From positions 1 through 28,514 of the forward strand of contig CAMFEL010000005.1 in NCBI GenBank assembly GCA_945949385.1: a stretch of DNA of 28,514 nt, read 5' to 3'. Below are positions 8,418 through 15,507 of this stretch, piece after piece. How positions within the stretch are numbered: the stretch's first letter is position 1; each line of letters begins with the position of its first letter. A program made the position numbers and the translations under genes. The notes under the pieces are model-generated. The model was not told the DNA's origin. It saw only the letters and a program-made list of their open reading frames with translations, and searched no databases. The stretch is from an uncultured Clostridia bacterium (lineage in GTDB: Bacteria; Bacillota; Clostridia; Oscillospirales; CAG-272).

Positions 8418-9299
8418 ATGAAAAAAATGCTGTTTCTCATAAACCCCGTATCCGGCAAGCTGGCGCTTCAGGACGACCTGATGAGTGTAATCGAGGTTTT
8501 TGCAAAAGCCGACTATGAAATAAACGTATATCTGACAAAAAGTGAAGACGATATGAAGGAGCAGGTGGCAAGCCGCGGAAAGGACTTTGACCTTATAGTA
8601 TGCTGCGGCGGCGACGGCACTCTCAATATGGTTGTGGGAACCGTCTATGAAACGGGAATAGACACTATTGTAGGCTATATTCCCGGCGGCACCACCAACG
8701 ACTTTGCCAACACCCGTCATATTGACACCTATGTGGTCGGCGCGGCAAAGCAGATATGCGAGGGAATGGTGCGCGATGTGGATCTGGGTCTTGTTAACGG
8801 ACGCCCCTTTGTATATGTAGCGGCATTCGGTATGTTTTCCGAGCTGTCATATCTGACTACAAGAGAAATGAAGCAGAATATGGGATATGCCGCGTATCTT
8901 ATGGGCGGTATTAAATCCCTTGCAAAGTCTAAGCCCTACAGGCTGAGAATAGAGTATGAAGACAAAGTTGTGGAGGACGACTTTATATACGGAATGGTTT
9001 CAAACTCAAAGCGAGTAGGCGGCATAGATATGCCTATTATGAGGAATGTGTTGTTTGATGACGGAGAAATGGAGATAACTCTCGTGCGTCATCCCAAAAA
9101 TCCCGCAGATACTCAGAAGCTTATAAACTGCCTTGTCACACAGATAGCCGACTATAATATGGTATATGTATTCAAAACGTCAAAACTGAAAATCAGTTGT
9201 GATGAGGAGATCCCGTGGACATTGGACGGTGAGTTCGGAGGCAGCTTTAAGGAGTCCGACATAGTCGTTAAGGGCGCCGCCGTGAAAATGATGTTCTGA
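8418..9299 (+). CDS. Diacylglycerol kinase family lipid kinase (YegS/DagK-like)
   Basis: Lipid kinase of the DAGK catalytic family, which phosphorylates diacylglycerol or related lipids on the inner face of the membrane. The N-terminus MKKMLFLINPVSGK, the nucleotide-binding loop CCGGDGTLNMVV (about residues 61-72) and PGGTTNDFANT (about 88-98) are the three signature blocks. Length 293 aa agrees with DagK/YegS proteins. I chose ATG 8418 because AAAGGAAG lies at 8401-8408 with proper spacing and the conserved fold starts immediately; an in-frame ATG at 8319 lies upstream of the consensus promoter. The gene appears monocistronic. Which lipid is used cannot be read from the sequence. Confidence 0.92.
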   Translation: MKKMLFLINPVSGKLALQDDLMSVIEVFAKADYEINVYLTKSEDDMKEQVASRGKDFDLIVCCGGDGTLNMVVGTVYETGIDTIVGYIPGGTTNDFANTRHIDTYVVGAAKQICEGMVRDVDLGLVNGRPFVYVAAFGMFSELSYLTTREMKQNMGYAAYLMGGIKSLAKSKPYRLRIEYEDKVVEDDFIYGMVSNSKRVGGIDMPIMRNVLFDDGEMEITLVRHPKNPADTQKLINCLVTQIADYNMVYVFKTSKLKISCDEEIPWTLDGEFGGSFKESDIVVKGAAVKMMF

Positions 9300-9371
9300 C
9301 TGCAAAATCAATATTTATAATTCTCAAATTTGCGTTTTAATGGTAAAAACGGAGAAAATACAAAAATTCCG

Positions 9372-9400
9372 TTGTAATCGACACACGACCGATGTATAAT
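9372..9400 (+). promoter_or_regulatory. Promoter of the 77-aa protein gene
   Basis: TTGTAA (9372-9377), a 17-base spacer, TATAAT (9395-9400). It places the start of transcription about 22 bases before the start codon at 9430. Confidence 0.65.
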
Positions 9401-9429
9401 TAACTTATCAAATGAAAGGAGATGTGAAA

Positions 9430-9663
9430 ATGAACAAAACAATTTGCAAATACGAATACGATACCGAAAAAGCGGAAATCGTAAAGAAGTACACATCCGG
9501 CAATTTGGGAGATCCCGCAGGTTATGAGGAGACACTCTATGTAACCGGAGACGGCAAGTATTTCGTGTATGTCAACGGCGGCAGCGAGTCCATTCATCCC
9601 AAAGAAGATATTCAGCGTCTCTCCAAGGCAAAGGCCGATGCCTGGCTTGCCGAGCGTGCATAA
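9430..9663 (+). CDS. Small protein of unknown function (77 aa)
   Basis: I do not recognise a family. The product MNKTICKYEYDT... is acidic, soluble, without a signal peptide or membrane segment, and appears to form a small beta-rich domain (EETLYVTGDGKYFVYVNGG) followed by a charged helix ending AKADAWLAERA. ATG 9430 is preferred over ATG 9412, because GAAAGGAGATG at 9414-9424 is an excellent ribosome binding site for it and would lie inside the longer version. It has its own promoter (9372-9400) and a strong terminator (9677-9714), so it is a separate short transcription unit likely to be well expressed. Confidence 0.8.
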   Translation: MNKTICKYEYDTEKAEIVKKYTSGNLGDPAGYEETLYVTGDGKYFVYVNGGSESIHPKEDIQRLSKAKADAWLAERA

Positions 9664-9676
9664 TTACGAAAAAGCG

Positions 9677-9714
9677 AAAGAAACTGCCGGCTTTTTGCAA
9701 GGCAGTTTCTTTTC
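9677..9714 (+). terminator. Intrinsic terminator after the 77-aa protein gene
   Basis: A perfect 12-bp stem (9677-9688 with 9701-9712) around a 12-base loop, followed by a T-rich tail. It separates the small gene from the carboxypeptidase gene. Confidence 0.85.
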
Positions 9715-9753
9715 ATAAATGACAAATATAAAAGAAAGGTTATGAGACGGAAA

Positions 9754-11259
9754 ATGAACAATACGGAAAAAATTCAGGAGCTGTTCAAAATCCTTGACGA
9801 AGCCGAGATATACGCAAGAGCCATCGGCAAAATGGACTTCGATATGCAGACCGTAGCTCCCGAGGAGGGAATGGACAGAGCGGGGGAAGACATAGCGTTT
9901 CTTTCCAAAAAGCATTTTGAACTGACCCATTCCGAAAAGTATGCCGCTCTTTTGTGCGAGCTGCACGGGGATAGCTCCGACCTTACCCCGCTTCAGAAAA
10001 AGACTGTTGAAAAGCTGTACGAGGAATGGGAAAAAGAGAAAAACCTTGACGAGGATTTCGTATACAGATTCAATCTTGCCTCAAACAAAGCTTTCAGCCG
10101 CTGGATAAGCGCGAAAAAGGAAAAGGATTTCAGCATCTTCCGCGACAGCTTCAAGGAGGTAGTTGACTTTACGCGGGAAATGGTGGAAAAGCGCGACACG
10201 CGTCCCGTTACCGTGTACGACGCTTTGCTTGACGACTATGAAAAAAACGGCAGCATAAAACAGCTTGACGCTTTCTTTGAACAGCTCAGAAATAGGATAG
10301 TGCCGCTCAGCAAACGGGTCGTGGAAGAGGGCAAGCCCATACGCGACGATTTTCTCACAAGAAAATGTCCCGTTGCTCTTCAGGAGGAGTTCTCACGCCG
10401 CCTTTTGAAAATAGAAGGTCTTCGCTTTGAAGCGCTGGTACTGTCCACCTCCGAGCATCCTTTTACCACTAATTTCGGTGCACACGATGTAAGAGTGACC
10501 ACCCACTACTACGAAGAAAACTTTATTTCGAATATTTTCTCGACTCTCCACGAAGGCGGACACGCTTTGTTTATGCAGAACGAGCCGCAGGAGTTTTACG
10601 AAAATCATATTGCCGACTCTATGTCAAACGGAATGCACGAATGTATATCCCGCTTTTTTGAAAACATAATCGGCAGAAGCGAGGCTTTTATCCACTTCAT
10701 ATATCCTCACCTTATAGAGGCGACGGGTGATATTTTCAAGGATATAAGCGAGCGAGAGCTGTACGAGGCGGTGAATATTGCCCGCCCGGGATTATTGCGT
10801 ACCGAGTCCGACGAGCTCAATTATTCCACTCATGTAATGATCCGCTACGAGCTTGAAAAAGCGTTTGTCAACGGAGATATTACCGTTGACGAGGTGCCGG
10901 AGCTGTGGAATAAGAAATACAAGGAATATCTGGGTCTGGATGTGCCGGATGACGCACAGGGCTGCCTTCAGGATGTGCATTGGACAGGCGGCTACGGCTA
11001 TTTCCCGTCCTATGCGCTGGGCAACGCCTACGGCGTGCAGATACTCCGGACAATGGAAAAGGATATGGATGTTTTCGCCGAGGTGGAGCGCGGAAATCTT
11101 AAAGCCGTGTCCGATTGGCTGATAAAGAATGTGTTCAGCATAGCTTCCGTATCAACTCCGGACGAGTGGATAAGAAAAATCACCGGTGAAAGCCTTAATC
11201 CCGATTACTACCTTGATTATCTCGAGGACAAGTTTACAAAGCTTTACGAACTGAAATAA
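9754..11259 (+). CDS. Carboxypeptidase M32 (thermostable carboxypeptidase 1 family)
   Basis: Zinc metallocarboxypeptidase that removes C-terminal residues from peptides in the cytoplasm. The active-site helix is LHEGGHALF with the HExxH motif at residues 266-270. The third ligand region is GMHECISRFFENIIGRS (family form HExxxRFxEN). Further M32 blocks are TESDELNYSTHVMIRYELE and QDVHWTGGYGYFPSYALGNAYG. Length of 501 aa matches the family. Two starts compete: ATG 9742 sits only two bases from the AGAAAGG element, too close, so ATG 9754 is preferred. The gene ends at a strong terminator shared with the convergent hydrolase gene. Confidence 0.93.
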   Translation: MNNTEKIQELFKILDEAEIYARAIGKMDFDMQTVAPEEGMDRAGEDIAFLSKKHFELTHSEKYAALLCELHGDSSDLTPLQKKTVEKLYEEWEKEKNLDEDFVYRFNLASNKAFSRWISAKKEKDFSIFRDSFKEVVDFTREMVEKRDTRPVTVYDALLDDYEKNGSIKQLDAFFEQLRNRIVPLSKRVVEEGKPIRDDFLTRKCPVALQEEFSRRLLKIEGLRFEALVLSTSEHPFTTNFGAHDVRVTTHYYEENFISNIFSTLHEGGHALFMQNEPQEFYENHIADSMSNGMHECISRFFENIIGRSEAFIHFIYPHLIEATGDIFKDISERELYEAVNIARPGLLRTESDELNYSTHVMIRYELEKAFVNGDITVDEVPELWNKKYKEYLGLDVPDDAQGCLQDVHWTGGYGYFPSYALGNAYGVQILRTMEKDMDVFAEVERGNLKAVSDWLIKNVFSIASVSTPDEWIRKITGESLNPDYYLDYLEDKFTKLYELK

Positions 11260-11260
11260 G

Positions 11261-11288
11261 AAAAAGCGGCGGAAATCCGCCGTTTTTT
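11261..11288. terminator. Bidirectional terminator between the M32 peptidase and the phosphatase-like gene
   Basis: A-run, stem cggcgga / tccgccg (11267-11273 with 11276-11282, tiny loop), T-run. It lies between convergent genes and should work in both directions. Confidence 0.88.
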
Positions 11289-11292
11289 CTTA

Positions 11293-12150
11293 TCATTTTA
11301 AGAAATACTCTTTCTTATTTGAAGCAATAAATGTCAGTTTATCCTCGGGGCTTTGGTCGAAATGAGTCATATCGTGACCGCCGTGGTCGGTAGTGATTAT
11401 AAACAGCCAGTCTTCATTTGCAAATTCCCGTCTGCTTTCGATATGTCGGATAGCCTGAAGCGCCTGCATATCCCGTTTTTCAATTTCCTTAGTATAGGCA
11501 GGATTATCGGGAGAAAAACCGGTAGCGTGCCCCAAGTGATCGGTGCTGTCCACAATTGCAAAAATCACATCGTCACCGACGTCTGTTCTTTCAATGACAT
11601 ATGAATATAAAGCGTCTTCGTCGGGGGCGAGTATGTGAGAAAAATTGATTTTTTCCGTACTTGCCATCTCTATCTCGTCTTTATATGTCACGCCGAAATG
11701 ATCAGGCCATACAACAATAAAGCTGCACTGCATACCCAGTCTTGCAAGCTTCAAAAGGGCAGTGGGACAATCGCGCCGCAGCGTTGTAAACTCCACAACG
11801 CCGTTCTCGATTCCCCATTTTCCGGTGAGAATAGAAGCCCAGCCTTGCCAAGTACAGGTCTTTTGCAAAGTTTCGGGTTGCTTGGGGTCACCGCCTGCGT
11901 AGCTTAACAGATTTGTACCCATAGAGGCAATATATGCAGTGCCTCCATCCTGCAAAGCCGCGGGGCAGCAGTCCGCCCGCACACCGTCAAGCCCGTAAAC
12001 CAAAACACGCCTGCGTCGCGTGCCGCCGCCGCTCATATGAGCCGTAATCGCATCTGCAACCGCAGTCTGCGGCAGCGCTTCTGCTGCCGTGTTTCCAAAA
12101 ATACCGCGTCGGTAAAGCGCATCTGTATTTGAAAGAGCGTCAGTACCCAT
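11293..12150 (-). CDS. Alkaline-phosphatase-superfamily hydrolase (nucleotide pyrophosphatase/phosphodiesterase-like)
   Basis: Metal-dependent hydrolase of the alkaline phosphatase superfamily. RVLVYGLDGVRAD near residue 50 supplies the first metal-ligand aspartate. TCTWQGWASILTGKWG is the nucleophile region, with a threonine or serine expected to attack phosphate or sulfate. VDSTDHLGHATGF and TTDHGGHDM supply the remaining Asp/His ligands. The 285-aa length is short but contains all four metal-binding blocks, so it is probably complete. No signal peptide is seen. The ATG at 12150 has a strong GGGAGG site six bases upstream. It is monocistronic, with a promoter at 12179-12207 and the terminator at 11261-11288. 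The substrate could be a nucleotide, phosphodiester or phosphonate; it cannot be decided here. Confidence 0.85.
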   Translation of the reverse strand: MGTDALSNTDALYRRGIFGNTAAEALPQTAVADAITAHMSGGGTRRRRVLVYGLDGVRADCCPAALQDGGTAYIASMGTNLLSYAGGDPKQPETLQKTCTWQGWASILTGKWGIENGVVEFTTLRRDCPTALLKLARLGMQCSFIVVWPDHFGVTYKDEIEMASTEKINFSHILAPDEDALYSYVIERTDVGDDVIFAIVDSTDHLGHATGFSPDNPAYTKEIEKRDMQALQAIRHIESRREFANEDWLFIITTDHGGHDMTHFDQSPEDKLTFIASNKKEYFLK

Positions 12151-12178
12151 ATGTACCTCCCGTTTATTCTATGCTTGA

Positions 12179-12207
12179 ATAGTATCAGATTATAAGTCTC
12201 ATGTCAA
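12179..12207 (-). promoter_or_regulatory. Promoter of the phosphatase-like gene
   Basis: On the minus strand TTGACA (12202-12207), a 17-base spacer, TACTAT (12179-12184), about 30 bases before the start codon. Confidence 0.6.
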
Positions 12208-12218
12208 TAAAGAACAGG

Positions 12219-12244
12219 AAAAAAGCCGCCGAGGCGGCTTTTTT
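12219..12244. terminator. Terminator downstream of the DUF1540 gene
   Basis: A-run, stem gccgcc / ggcggc (12225-12230 with 12233-12238), T-run. It is positioned to end minus-strand transcription from the DUF1540 gene before the next promoter; its symmetry would also let it work on the plus strand. Confidence 0.85.
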
Positions 12245-12267
12245 CTCCTACATTTTAAACAGTGACG

Positions 12268-12456
12268 TCAGAAATGACAGTCCTTGCAGTTTTGATTGCC
12301 CAGTACGAAGGACTCGCAGTCTGTGCACTGAACAACAGTAGGATTTTGCTCGTGAGTACCTACCTGTATCTTCTCAAGTGCGCAGTAACCCTCACCGGAG
12401 TTGTTTGCACACTGATGAACAGAGCAGGCGATGCAGTGATTTGACTTTTTTTCCAT
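12268..12456 (-). CDS. DUF1540 domain-containing protein (62 aa, cysteine-rich)
   Basis: Small protein MEKKSNHCIACSVHQCANN... with eight cysteines in CxxC, CxxxxC and CxxC pairs (C8, C11, C16, C25, C44, C47, C57, C60), typical of DUF1540 proteins, which are common in Clostridia and probably bind a metal. Function is unknown. The frame stays open upstream for another 77 codons, but that stretch does not look like protein and contains stable hairpins, so I start at the ATG at 12456, which follows a GGAAAAG element. A terminator follows at 12219-12244. Confidence 0.8.
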   Translation of the reverse strand: MEKKSNHCIACSVHQCANNSGEGYCALEKIQVGTHEQNPTVVQCTDCESFVLGNQNCKDCHF

Positions 12457-12690
12457 AACTTTTCCATTGCCTCGCGAAATCATTTTTTCGGTTATCCGTC
12501 CGCAATGCCCATGCAAAAACGGGCGACCGATCATATGCGCATATAGCGCCCGTACGGAAAACTGCTCGCCGTTTAGCGGTGAGCCGCATACCGTGCGGAG
12601 AATACTTTCATATTCCTTTATTATTATGTTGCGAGTTTGGCGCAGAATACATGGCAGATTATGCAAACTGCACATATTTTGCGGCAAAAA
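12457..12690 (-). other. Structured leader region upstream of the DUF1540 gene, no gene seen
   Basis: No convincing gene in about 330 bp between DUF1540 and the tRNA. On the minus strand it contains, in order, a ccgca/tgcgg hairpin, a 7-bp ctc(g/a)ccg hairpin with a four-base loop, and a terminator-like stem acgggcg / cgcccgt (12519-12525 with 12547-12553) followed by five U. This could be a transcribed leader with an attenuator. No known riboswitch class was recognised. Confidence 0.35.
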
Positions 12691-12728
12691 TTGACGATTA
12701 TTTCATATTAACTTTTCTTGACATTTTC

Positions 12729-12757
12729 TTGACATAAGGAGCACTCTGTGATATAAT
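12729..12757 (+). promoter_or_regulatory. Consensus promoter of tRNA-Pro
   Basis: TTGACA (12729-12734), exactly 17 bases, TATAAT (12752-12757), with a TG extension one base before the -10. A second TTGACA at 12718-12723 has no matching -10. The start would be near 12764, some 22 bases before the mature tRNA. Confidence 0.88.
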
Positions 12758-12785
12758 ACTAAAGCGTTGAAGAAATACAAAATAT

Positions 12786-12861
12786 CTGGGTGTGGCGCAG
12801 ATGGTAGCGCGCTACCTTGGGGTGGTAGAGGCCGCTGGTTCAAGTCCAGTCACTCAGACCA
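12786..12861 (+). tRNA. tRNA-Pro (anticodon GGG)
   Basis: Full cloverleaf: acceptor ctgggtg (12786-12792) with cactcag and one G-U, D-stem gcgc/gcgc, anticodon stem ctacc/ggtag with loop ttggggt, anticodon GGG at 12819-12821 followed by G37, variable loop of five, T-stem gctgg/ccagt around ttcaagt, discriminator A and encoded CCA (12859-12861). It reads CCC and CCU proline codons. It has its own consensus promoter and a terminator straight after. Recombinase remnants begin about 100 bp downstream, consistent with use as an integration site. Confidence 0.95.
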
Positions 12862-12863
12862 TA

Positions 12864-12906
12864 TCGAGTATTCATAAGGGATTTCACTTATGAATACTCG
12901 ATTTTT
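12864..12906 (+). terminator. Terminator of tRNA-Pro
   Basis: A 15-bp perfect stem (12864-12878 with 12887-12901), eight-base loop, followed by five T. It begins three bases after the CCA end. Confidence 0.9.
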
Positions 12907-12930
12907 CTATTATGATACGGTTTTATGTAT

Positions 12931-12955
12931 GAGCAGGCGGGATGCCTGCTCTTTT
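12931..12955 (+). terminator. Second GC-rich hairpin after the tRNA
   Basis: Stem gagcaggc / gcctgctc (12931-12938 with 12944-12951) with a short T-run. It directly abuts the stop codon of the minus-strand recombinase remnant; the T-run fits plus-strand termination only. Confidence 0.6.
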
Positions 12956-12956
12956 G

Positions 12957-13715
12957 CTATGCCGGTAGCGGCTCGGTGAGATACTCCACTGCAACGCCTT
13001 TTCGGGTAGCGGCTTTGATGCGTTTCTTTTGAGATACCTCGGGGATCTCCACATACCCGACAAAGCGATAGTAGATTACGATTCTCTGCGTTCTGCTTTT
13101 GCCTGTACCCTCTGTTTCAAACACATCAATGTGGTCTATAAGTTCCCTTAGAAGCGGTGCAGTTAGTCGATCCATTCGCATGAACCTGCGGATTGCCGAA
13201 GTGAAGTTTTCGCGTTCCAGTTCACGCTGTCCGCACTCGGATAGCTTTTGACGAAGAGTTTTTATCTTGGCTTTCAGCTCCAACCGTTCAAGCTCATACT
13301 TGTGAGACAACTGCATAAACCATTCGTCGCTTACCTTGCCGATAGCGTTGTCTTCATAGAGTTTCTCGTATAGATTGGATACGGCGTCATTTCGCACAAT
13401 TGCTTTTTGAAGCTCCTCTTCATCGTGTTTCTTTTCTCTTAGCAGTTCCTTGTCGGTCTTTCGGGCAAGAAGCTCGGCAAATGCTTCTTCGTCCGATTCA
13501 AGGAATTCCGCCATTCTGCGCAGTTCAAACATAACCACCTGTTCAACAGCGTCCGCTCTGACATAGTGTCTGCCGGGACAGTCACCTCGGTAATCAACCT
13601 TGTTGTTTGCACATACGAAGTAATGGATATCCTTATTGATTGTATTTGTATGATGACGGAGCTTAATGACATACTCGTGCGGTGCACTTCCGAATCCAAC
13701 AATAAACTTATCCAT
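12957..13715 (-). pseudogene. Large serine recombinase remnant: C-terminal half with DUF4368 domain
   Basis: The 252 residues correspond to the C-terminal half of a large serine site-specific recombinase of the type carried by clostridial integrative elements. HYFVCANNKV...CPGRHYVRADAVEQVVMFELRRM is the remains of the zinc beta-ribbon domain. A long coiled coil (about residues 75-165) follows, and then the DUF4368 signature, LTAPLLRELIDHIDVFETEGTGKSRTQRIVIYYRFVGYVEIPE. The N-terminal resolvase domain with the catalytic serine is entirely missing; family members usually have over 500 residues. ATG 13715 has an AGGAG site seven bases upstream, so a truncated product could be made, but it cannot catalyse recombination. 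The stop directly abuts a hairpin, about 100 bp from tRNA-Pro. Confidence 0.8.
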
Positions 13716-13726
13716 AAGCACACTCC

Positions 13727-13843
13727 TTATCTTCCGTCGCGGTTATGCTGACGTTCATAATCCTGTTTTACGAGTTTGAGAAGGTATGCCTGCATTTCAG
13801 CGGGTGTCATGGATTTTGGCATATACTTGCGTATATCGTCCAT
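13727..13843 (-). CDS. Small mobile-element ORF (38 aa), possibly 5'-truncated
   Basis: Minus-strand ORF starting MDDIRKYMPKSMTPAEMQAY and ending KQDYERQHNRDGR, just upstream of the recombinase remnant, whose ribosome binding site overlaps this stop region. The frame stays open nine codons further (to a stop at about 13871), so the ORF may be the tail of a longer protein cut at the junction near 13862. It is highly charged and helical. I do not recognise a family; the context says it belonged to the same mobile element as the recombinase. Confidence 0.45.
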   Translation of the reverse strand: MDDIRKYMPKSMTPAEMQAYLLKLVKQDYERQHNRDGR

Positions 13844-13862
13844 TGGGATTTTGAGTTTCTCT

Positions 13863-13961
13863 ATTCTCGGTCATTCAAGCATAAACACCACAAGAATTTA
13901 TATTATCTCCACCGGAACGGGACACCGCCACCGTATGGAGAATATGCGGCTGATAATTTAG
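13863..13961 (+). pseudogene. Tyrosine recombinase (phage integrase) C-terminal fragment
   Basis: Thirty-two codons beginning ILGHSSINTTRIY and ending in TAG match the end of a tyrosine recombinase. LGHSSI.TT.IY contains the catalytic His/Gly region and the nucleophilic tyrosine (RIY), and the following GTGHRHRMENMRLII is the usual basic tail. Everything upstream of codon 1 in this frame is antisense to the small ORF at 13727-13843, so the integrase was cut at about 13862 and the rest is gone. It lies in the opposite orientation to the serine recombinase remnant. Confidence 0.7.
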
Positions 13962-13997
13962 CCTGAAAAAACAAAAACAGCCACCGAACTCGGCGGC
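13961..13997 (-). terminator. Minus-strand intrinsic terminator
   Basis: Read on the minus strand, gccgccga (13990-13997) pairs with tcggtggc (13980-13987) around a two-base loop with one G-U, followed by a long U-rich tail. No minus-strand gene is visible upstream, so a non-coding transcript or a lost gene is implied. Confidence 0.55.
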
Positions 13998-14000
13998 AGA

Positions 14001-14021
14001 AACATAATCAGCATTATGTTG
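14001..14021. repeat. Left copy of a 21-bp palindromic inverted repeat
   Basis: Contains aacataat and attatgtt around the centre cagc, so it is a hairpin by itself. Its exact reverse complement is at 14250-14270; after one mismatch the match continues for three further bases inward. Confidence 0.85.
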
Positions 14022-14185
14022 TAAAAGAAGTTATATGAGCTGCTTATAAATATAAAACAGGTAAAAAATGTGTATAAAAAATCAAGCCCCATTCCTTTGT
14101 TTTTAAAAATAAATAATAAGGCTTTAATTGCTATGTTTAAATTCAGATGATTTTGGAATTTTATAACTTTTTTTGCCGCAAACGC

Positions 14186-14214
14186 TTTACGGTCGGCAAA
14201 TTTTGTGCTACAAT
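14186..14214 (+). promoter_or_regulatory. Extended -10 promoter inside the inverted-repeat element
   Basis: TTTACG (14186-14191), 17 bases, TACAAT (14209-14214) preceded by TGC. A transcript from here would begin at the hairpin structure at 14220-14279; no ORF follows directly. Confidence 0.4.
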
Positions 14215-14249
14215 ATTTATTTAGATTCAACTTAGCTATGTATAGTTTG

Positions 14250-14270
14250 CAACATAATGCTGATTATGTT
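14250..14270. repeat. Right copy of the 21-bp palindromic inverted repeat
   Basis: Exact reverse complement of 14001-14021. It sits inside a further 7-bp inverted repeat, tttagat (14220-14226) with atctaaa (14273-14279), so the transcript here could fold into a multi-stem structure. Confidence 0.85.
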
Positions 14271-14353
14271 GCATCTAAACCGATGACAAAAACGTTTTCC
14301 GTTATGCTTTTTAGAATTTTGGGTGTTTCCATATATTTTTTTTGATTGTATTC

Positions 14354-14382
14354 TTTACAACACCTTAACGCTATGCTATAAC
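14354..14382 (+). promoter_or_regulatory. Extended -10 promoter of the first diguanylate cyclase gene
   Basis: TTTACA (14354-14359), 17 bases, TATAAC (14377-14382) with TGC in front. It leaves an untranslated leader of about 140 bases before ATG 14530; I did not find a c-di-GMP aptamer in that leader. Confidence 0.5.
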
Positions 14383-14529
14383 ATTTGCCGATTTATGAAT
14401 TTTTGCGTATGCTTTTTGCGGCATAACAGTAATCAAATTGATATTTAAGTTTTTTCGGGTATGAACCGAATATTTTGTATTTAATATATCAACAATGAAA
14501 TTTAATTAGTAATTTTAAAGAGACGTAAA

Positions 14530-15507
14530 ATGAAAAGTTATATTTCTACCGTAATAATAACACAGTTATCGTTGCTCAACCTGATTGTGTTTGTAACAAA
14601 AAACAAGGTTTTGCCTAAACGTGTAAAAACGGGAATCATAACCGCATCTGCTCTGATTATGGTATGTGCATTTGCAGAATTTTCAGGAGTGTTGCTTGAC
14701 GGAGCGGCAACTATATTAAAACCTTTGCATATTGTTGTTAAGTATATCGAGTTATGTGTAGCGCCGATTATTCCGCTTGTGTTTTCATCTGCATTTTATC
14801 CGATGAAATCCAAAGAAATGATTTTTCTGCCACTCATTATTCATATCGCTTTTGAAACATTGTCACTCTTTTTAGGAATTATATTTTATATAGATGATAA
14901 AAACGTTTATCATCACGGTGAACTGTATTGGCTGTATTATTTATTTGTGTTTTTAAGTGTGATGTGTCTTTTTTTCACCGTTGCAAAATTCGAAGCACAA
15001 TTTCAGAACCAAAACCGCAGTTCACTATTTATACTTTGGGCGTTTTTAACAGTGGGAGTCGTGTTTCAAAACATTGACAACGATGCCAAAATCGTTTGGC
15101 TTACAATGGCAATAGGTATGATACTTTTCTACATTTACTACTGTAACATGATCTACAAACTCGATGCTTTGACCGAACTTTTAAACCGCAGGGCCTATGA
15201 GGTGCATATATCCTCATTAAAAAGAAAAGCATATATAATTTTGTTTGACGTAAATAACTTTAAAAGTATAAATGACACTTTTGGTCACAATTCCGGCGAT
15301 ATGTGCTTGAAATCCGTTGCGTCTGCCATAAGAAAGGTGTATCGCAAAAGCGGATTGTGTTACAGGGTAGGTGGGGATGAATTTTGTGTTATTATTGACC
15401 GCAAGGCTGACTTTTGTAAAATTGAGGATCTGAATGCAAAATTTAAAAATCAGATTTCAAAACACAATAACGACATCGGCACTGCAACGTCGGTAGCCAT
15501 AGGCTAG
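14530..15507 (+). CDS. Membrane-bound GGDEF protein (diguanylate cyclase), truncated by in-frame TAG
   Basis: Predicted membrane diguanylate cyclase that would condense two GTP to c-di-GMP. About six hydrophobic segments fill the first ~210 residues without a recognisable sensor domain. The GGDEF domain follows: LDALTELLNRRAYE, FDVNNFKSINDTFGHNSGD and RVGGDEF, with GGDEF intact at 281-285. No RxxD inhibitory site is visible before it. The frame stops at TAG 15505-15507 in the middle of the domain, just after SVAIG; the same frame then encodes the missing end of the domain to 15600. About 31 residues, including the final helix, are lost. TAG is an ordinary stop in this window, so a nonsense mutation is likelier than recoding. 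ATG 14530 follows an AAAGAG element. Confidence 0.85.
   Translation: MKSYISTVIITQLSLLNLIVFVTKNKVLPKRVKTGIITASALIMVCAFAEFSGVLLDGAATILKPLHIVVKYIELCVAPIIPLVFSSAFYPMKSKEMIFLPLIIHIAFETLSLFLGIIFYIDDKNVYHHGELYWLYYLFVFLSVMCLFFTVAKFEAQFQNQNRSSLFILWAFLTVGVVFQNIDNDAKIVWLTMAIGMILFYIYYCNMIYKLDALTELLNRRAYEVHISSLKRKAYIILFDVNNFKSINDTFGHNSGDMCLKSVASAIRKVYRKSGLCYRVGGDEFCVIIDRKADFCKIEDLNAKFKNQISKHNNDIGTATSVAIG

Larger units (their letters stand above)
13962..14529. other. AT-rich intergenic stretch, no gene
   Basis: About 570 bp without a credible gene. A minus-strand frame of 90 codons (13958-14230) reads through the terminator and has no ribosome binding site, so I do not accept it. The stretch holds a terminator on the minus strand, a pair of 21-bp inverted repeats that are themselves palindromic, and two extended -10 promoters on the plus strand. 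Confidence 0.6.

Noticed and set aside
12457..12687. N-terminal extension of the DUF1540 protein to 139 aa
   Set aside because: The extra 77 residues do not resemble the family and cover stable hairpins; DUF1540 proteins are usually short and the ATG at 12456 fits.
12786..12861. A direct repeat of the tRNA 3' end as attR inside the window
   Set aside because: I looked for the T-arm and acceptor sequence downstream and found no second copy before 28514.
13958..14230. Minus-strand 90-codon frame in the AT-rich region
   Set aside because: It ends inside a minus-strand terminator, has no ribosome binding site, and its composition is that of translated AT-rich DNA.
14383..14529. A second c-di-GMP riboswitch in the leader of the first cyclase
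   Set aside because: The GGGACGCAAAG linker and the GAAA-capped stem are both absent.
15505..15507. TAG as a sense codon (pyrrolysine or other recoding)
   Set aside because: TAG terminates several clearly complete genes here (for example at 18205 and 20402), and no recoding element is visible.
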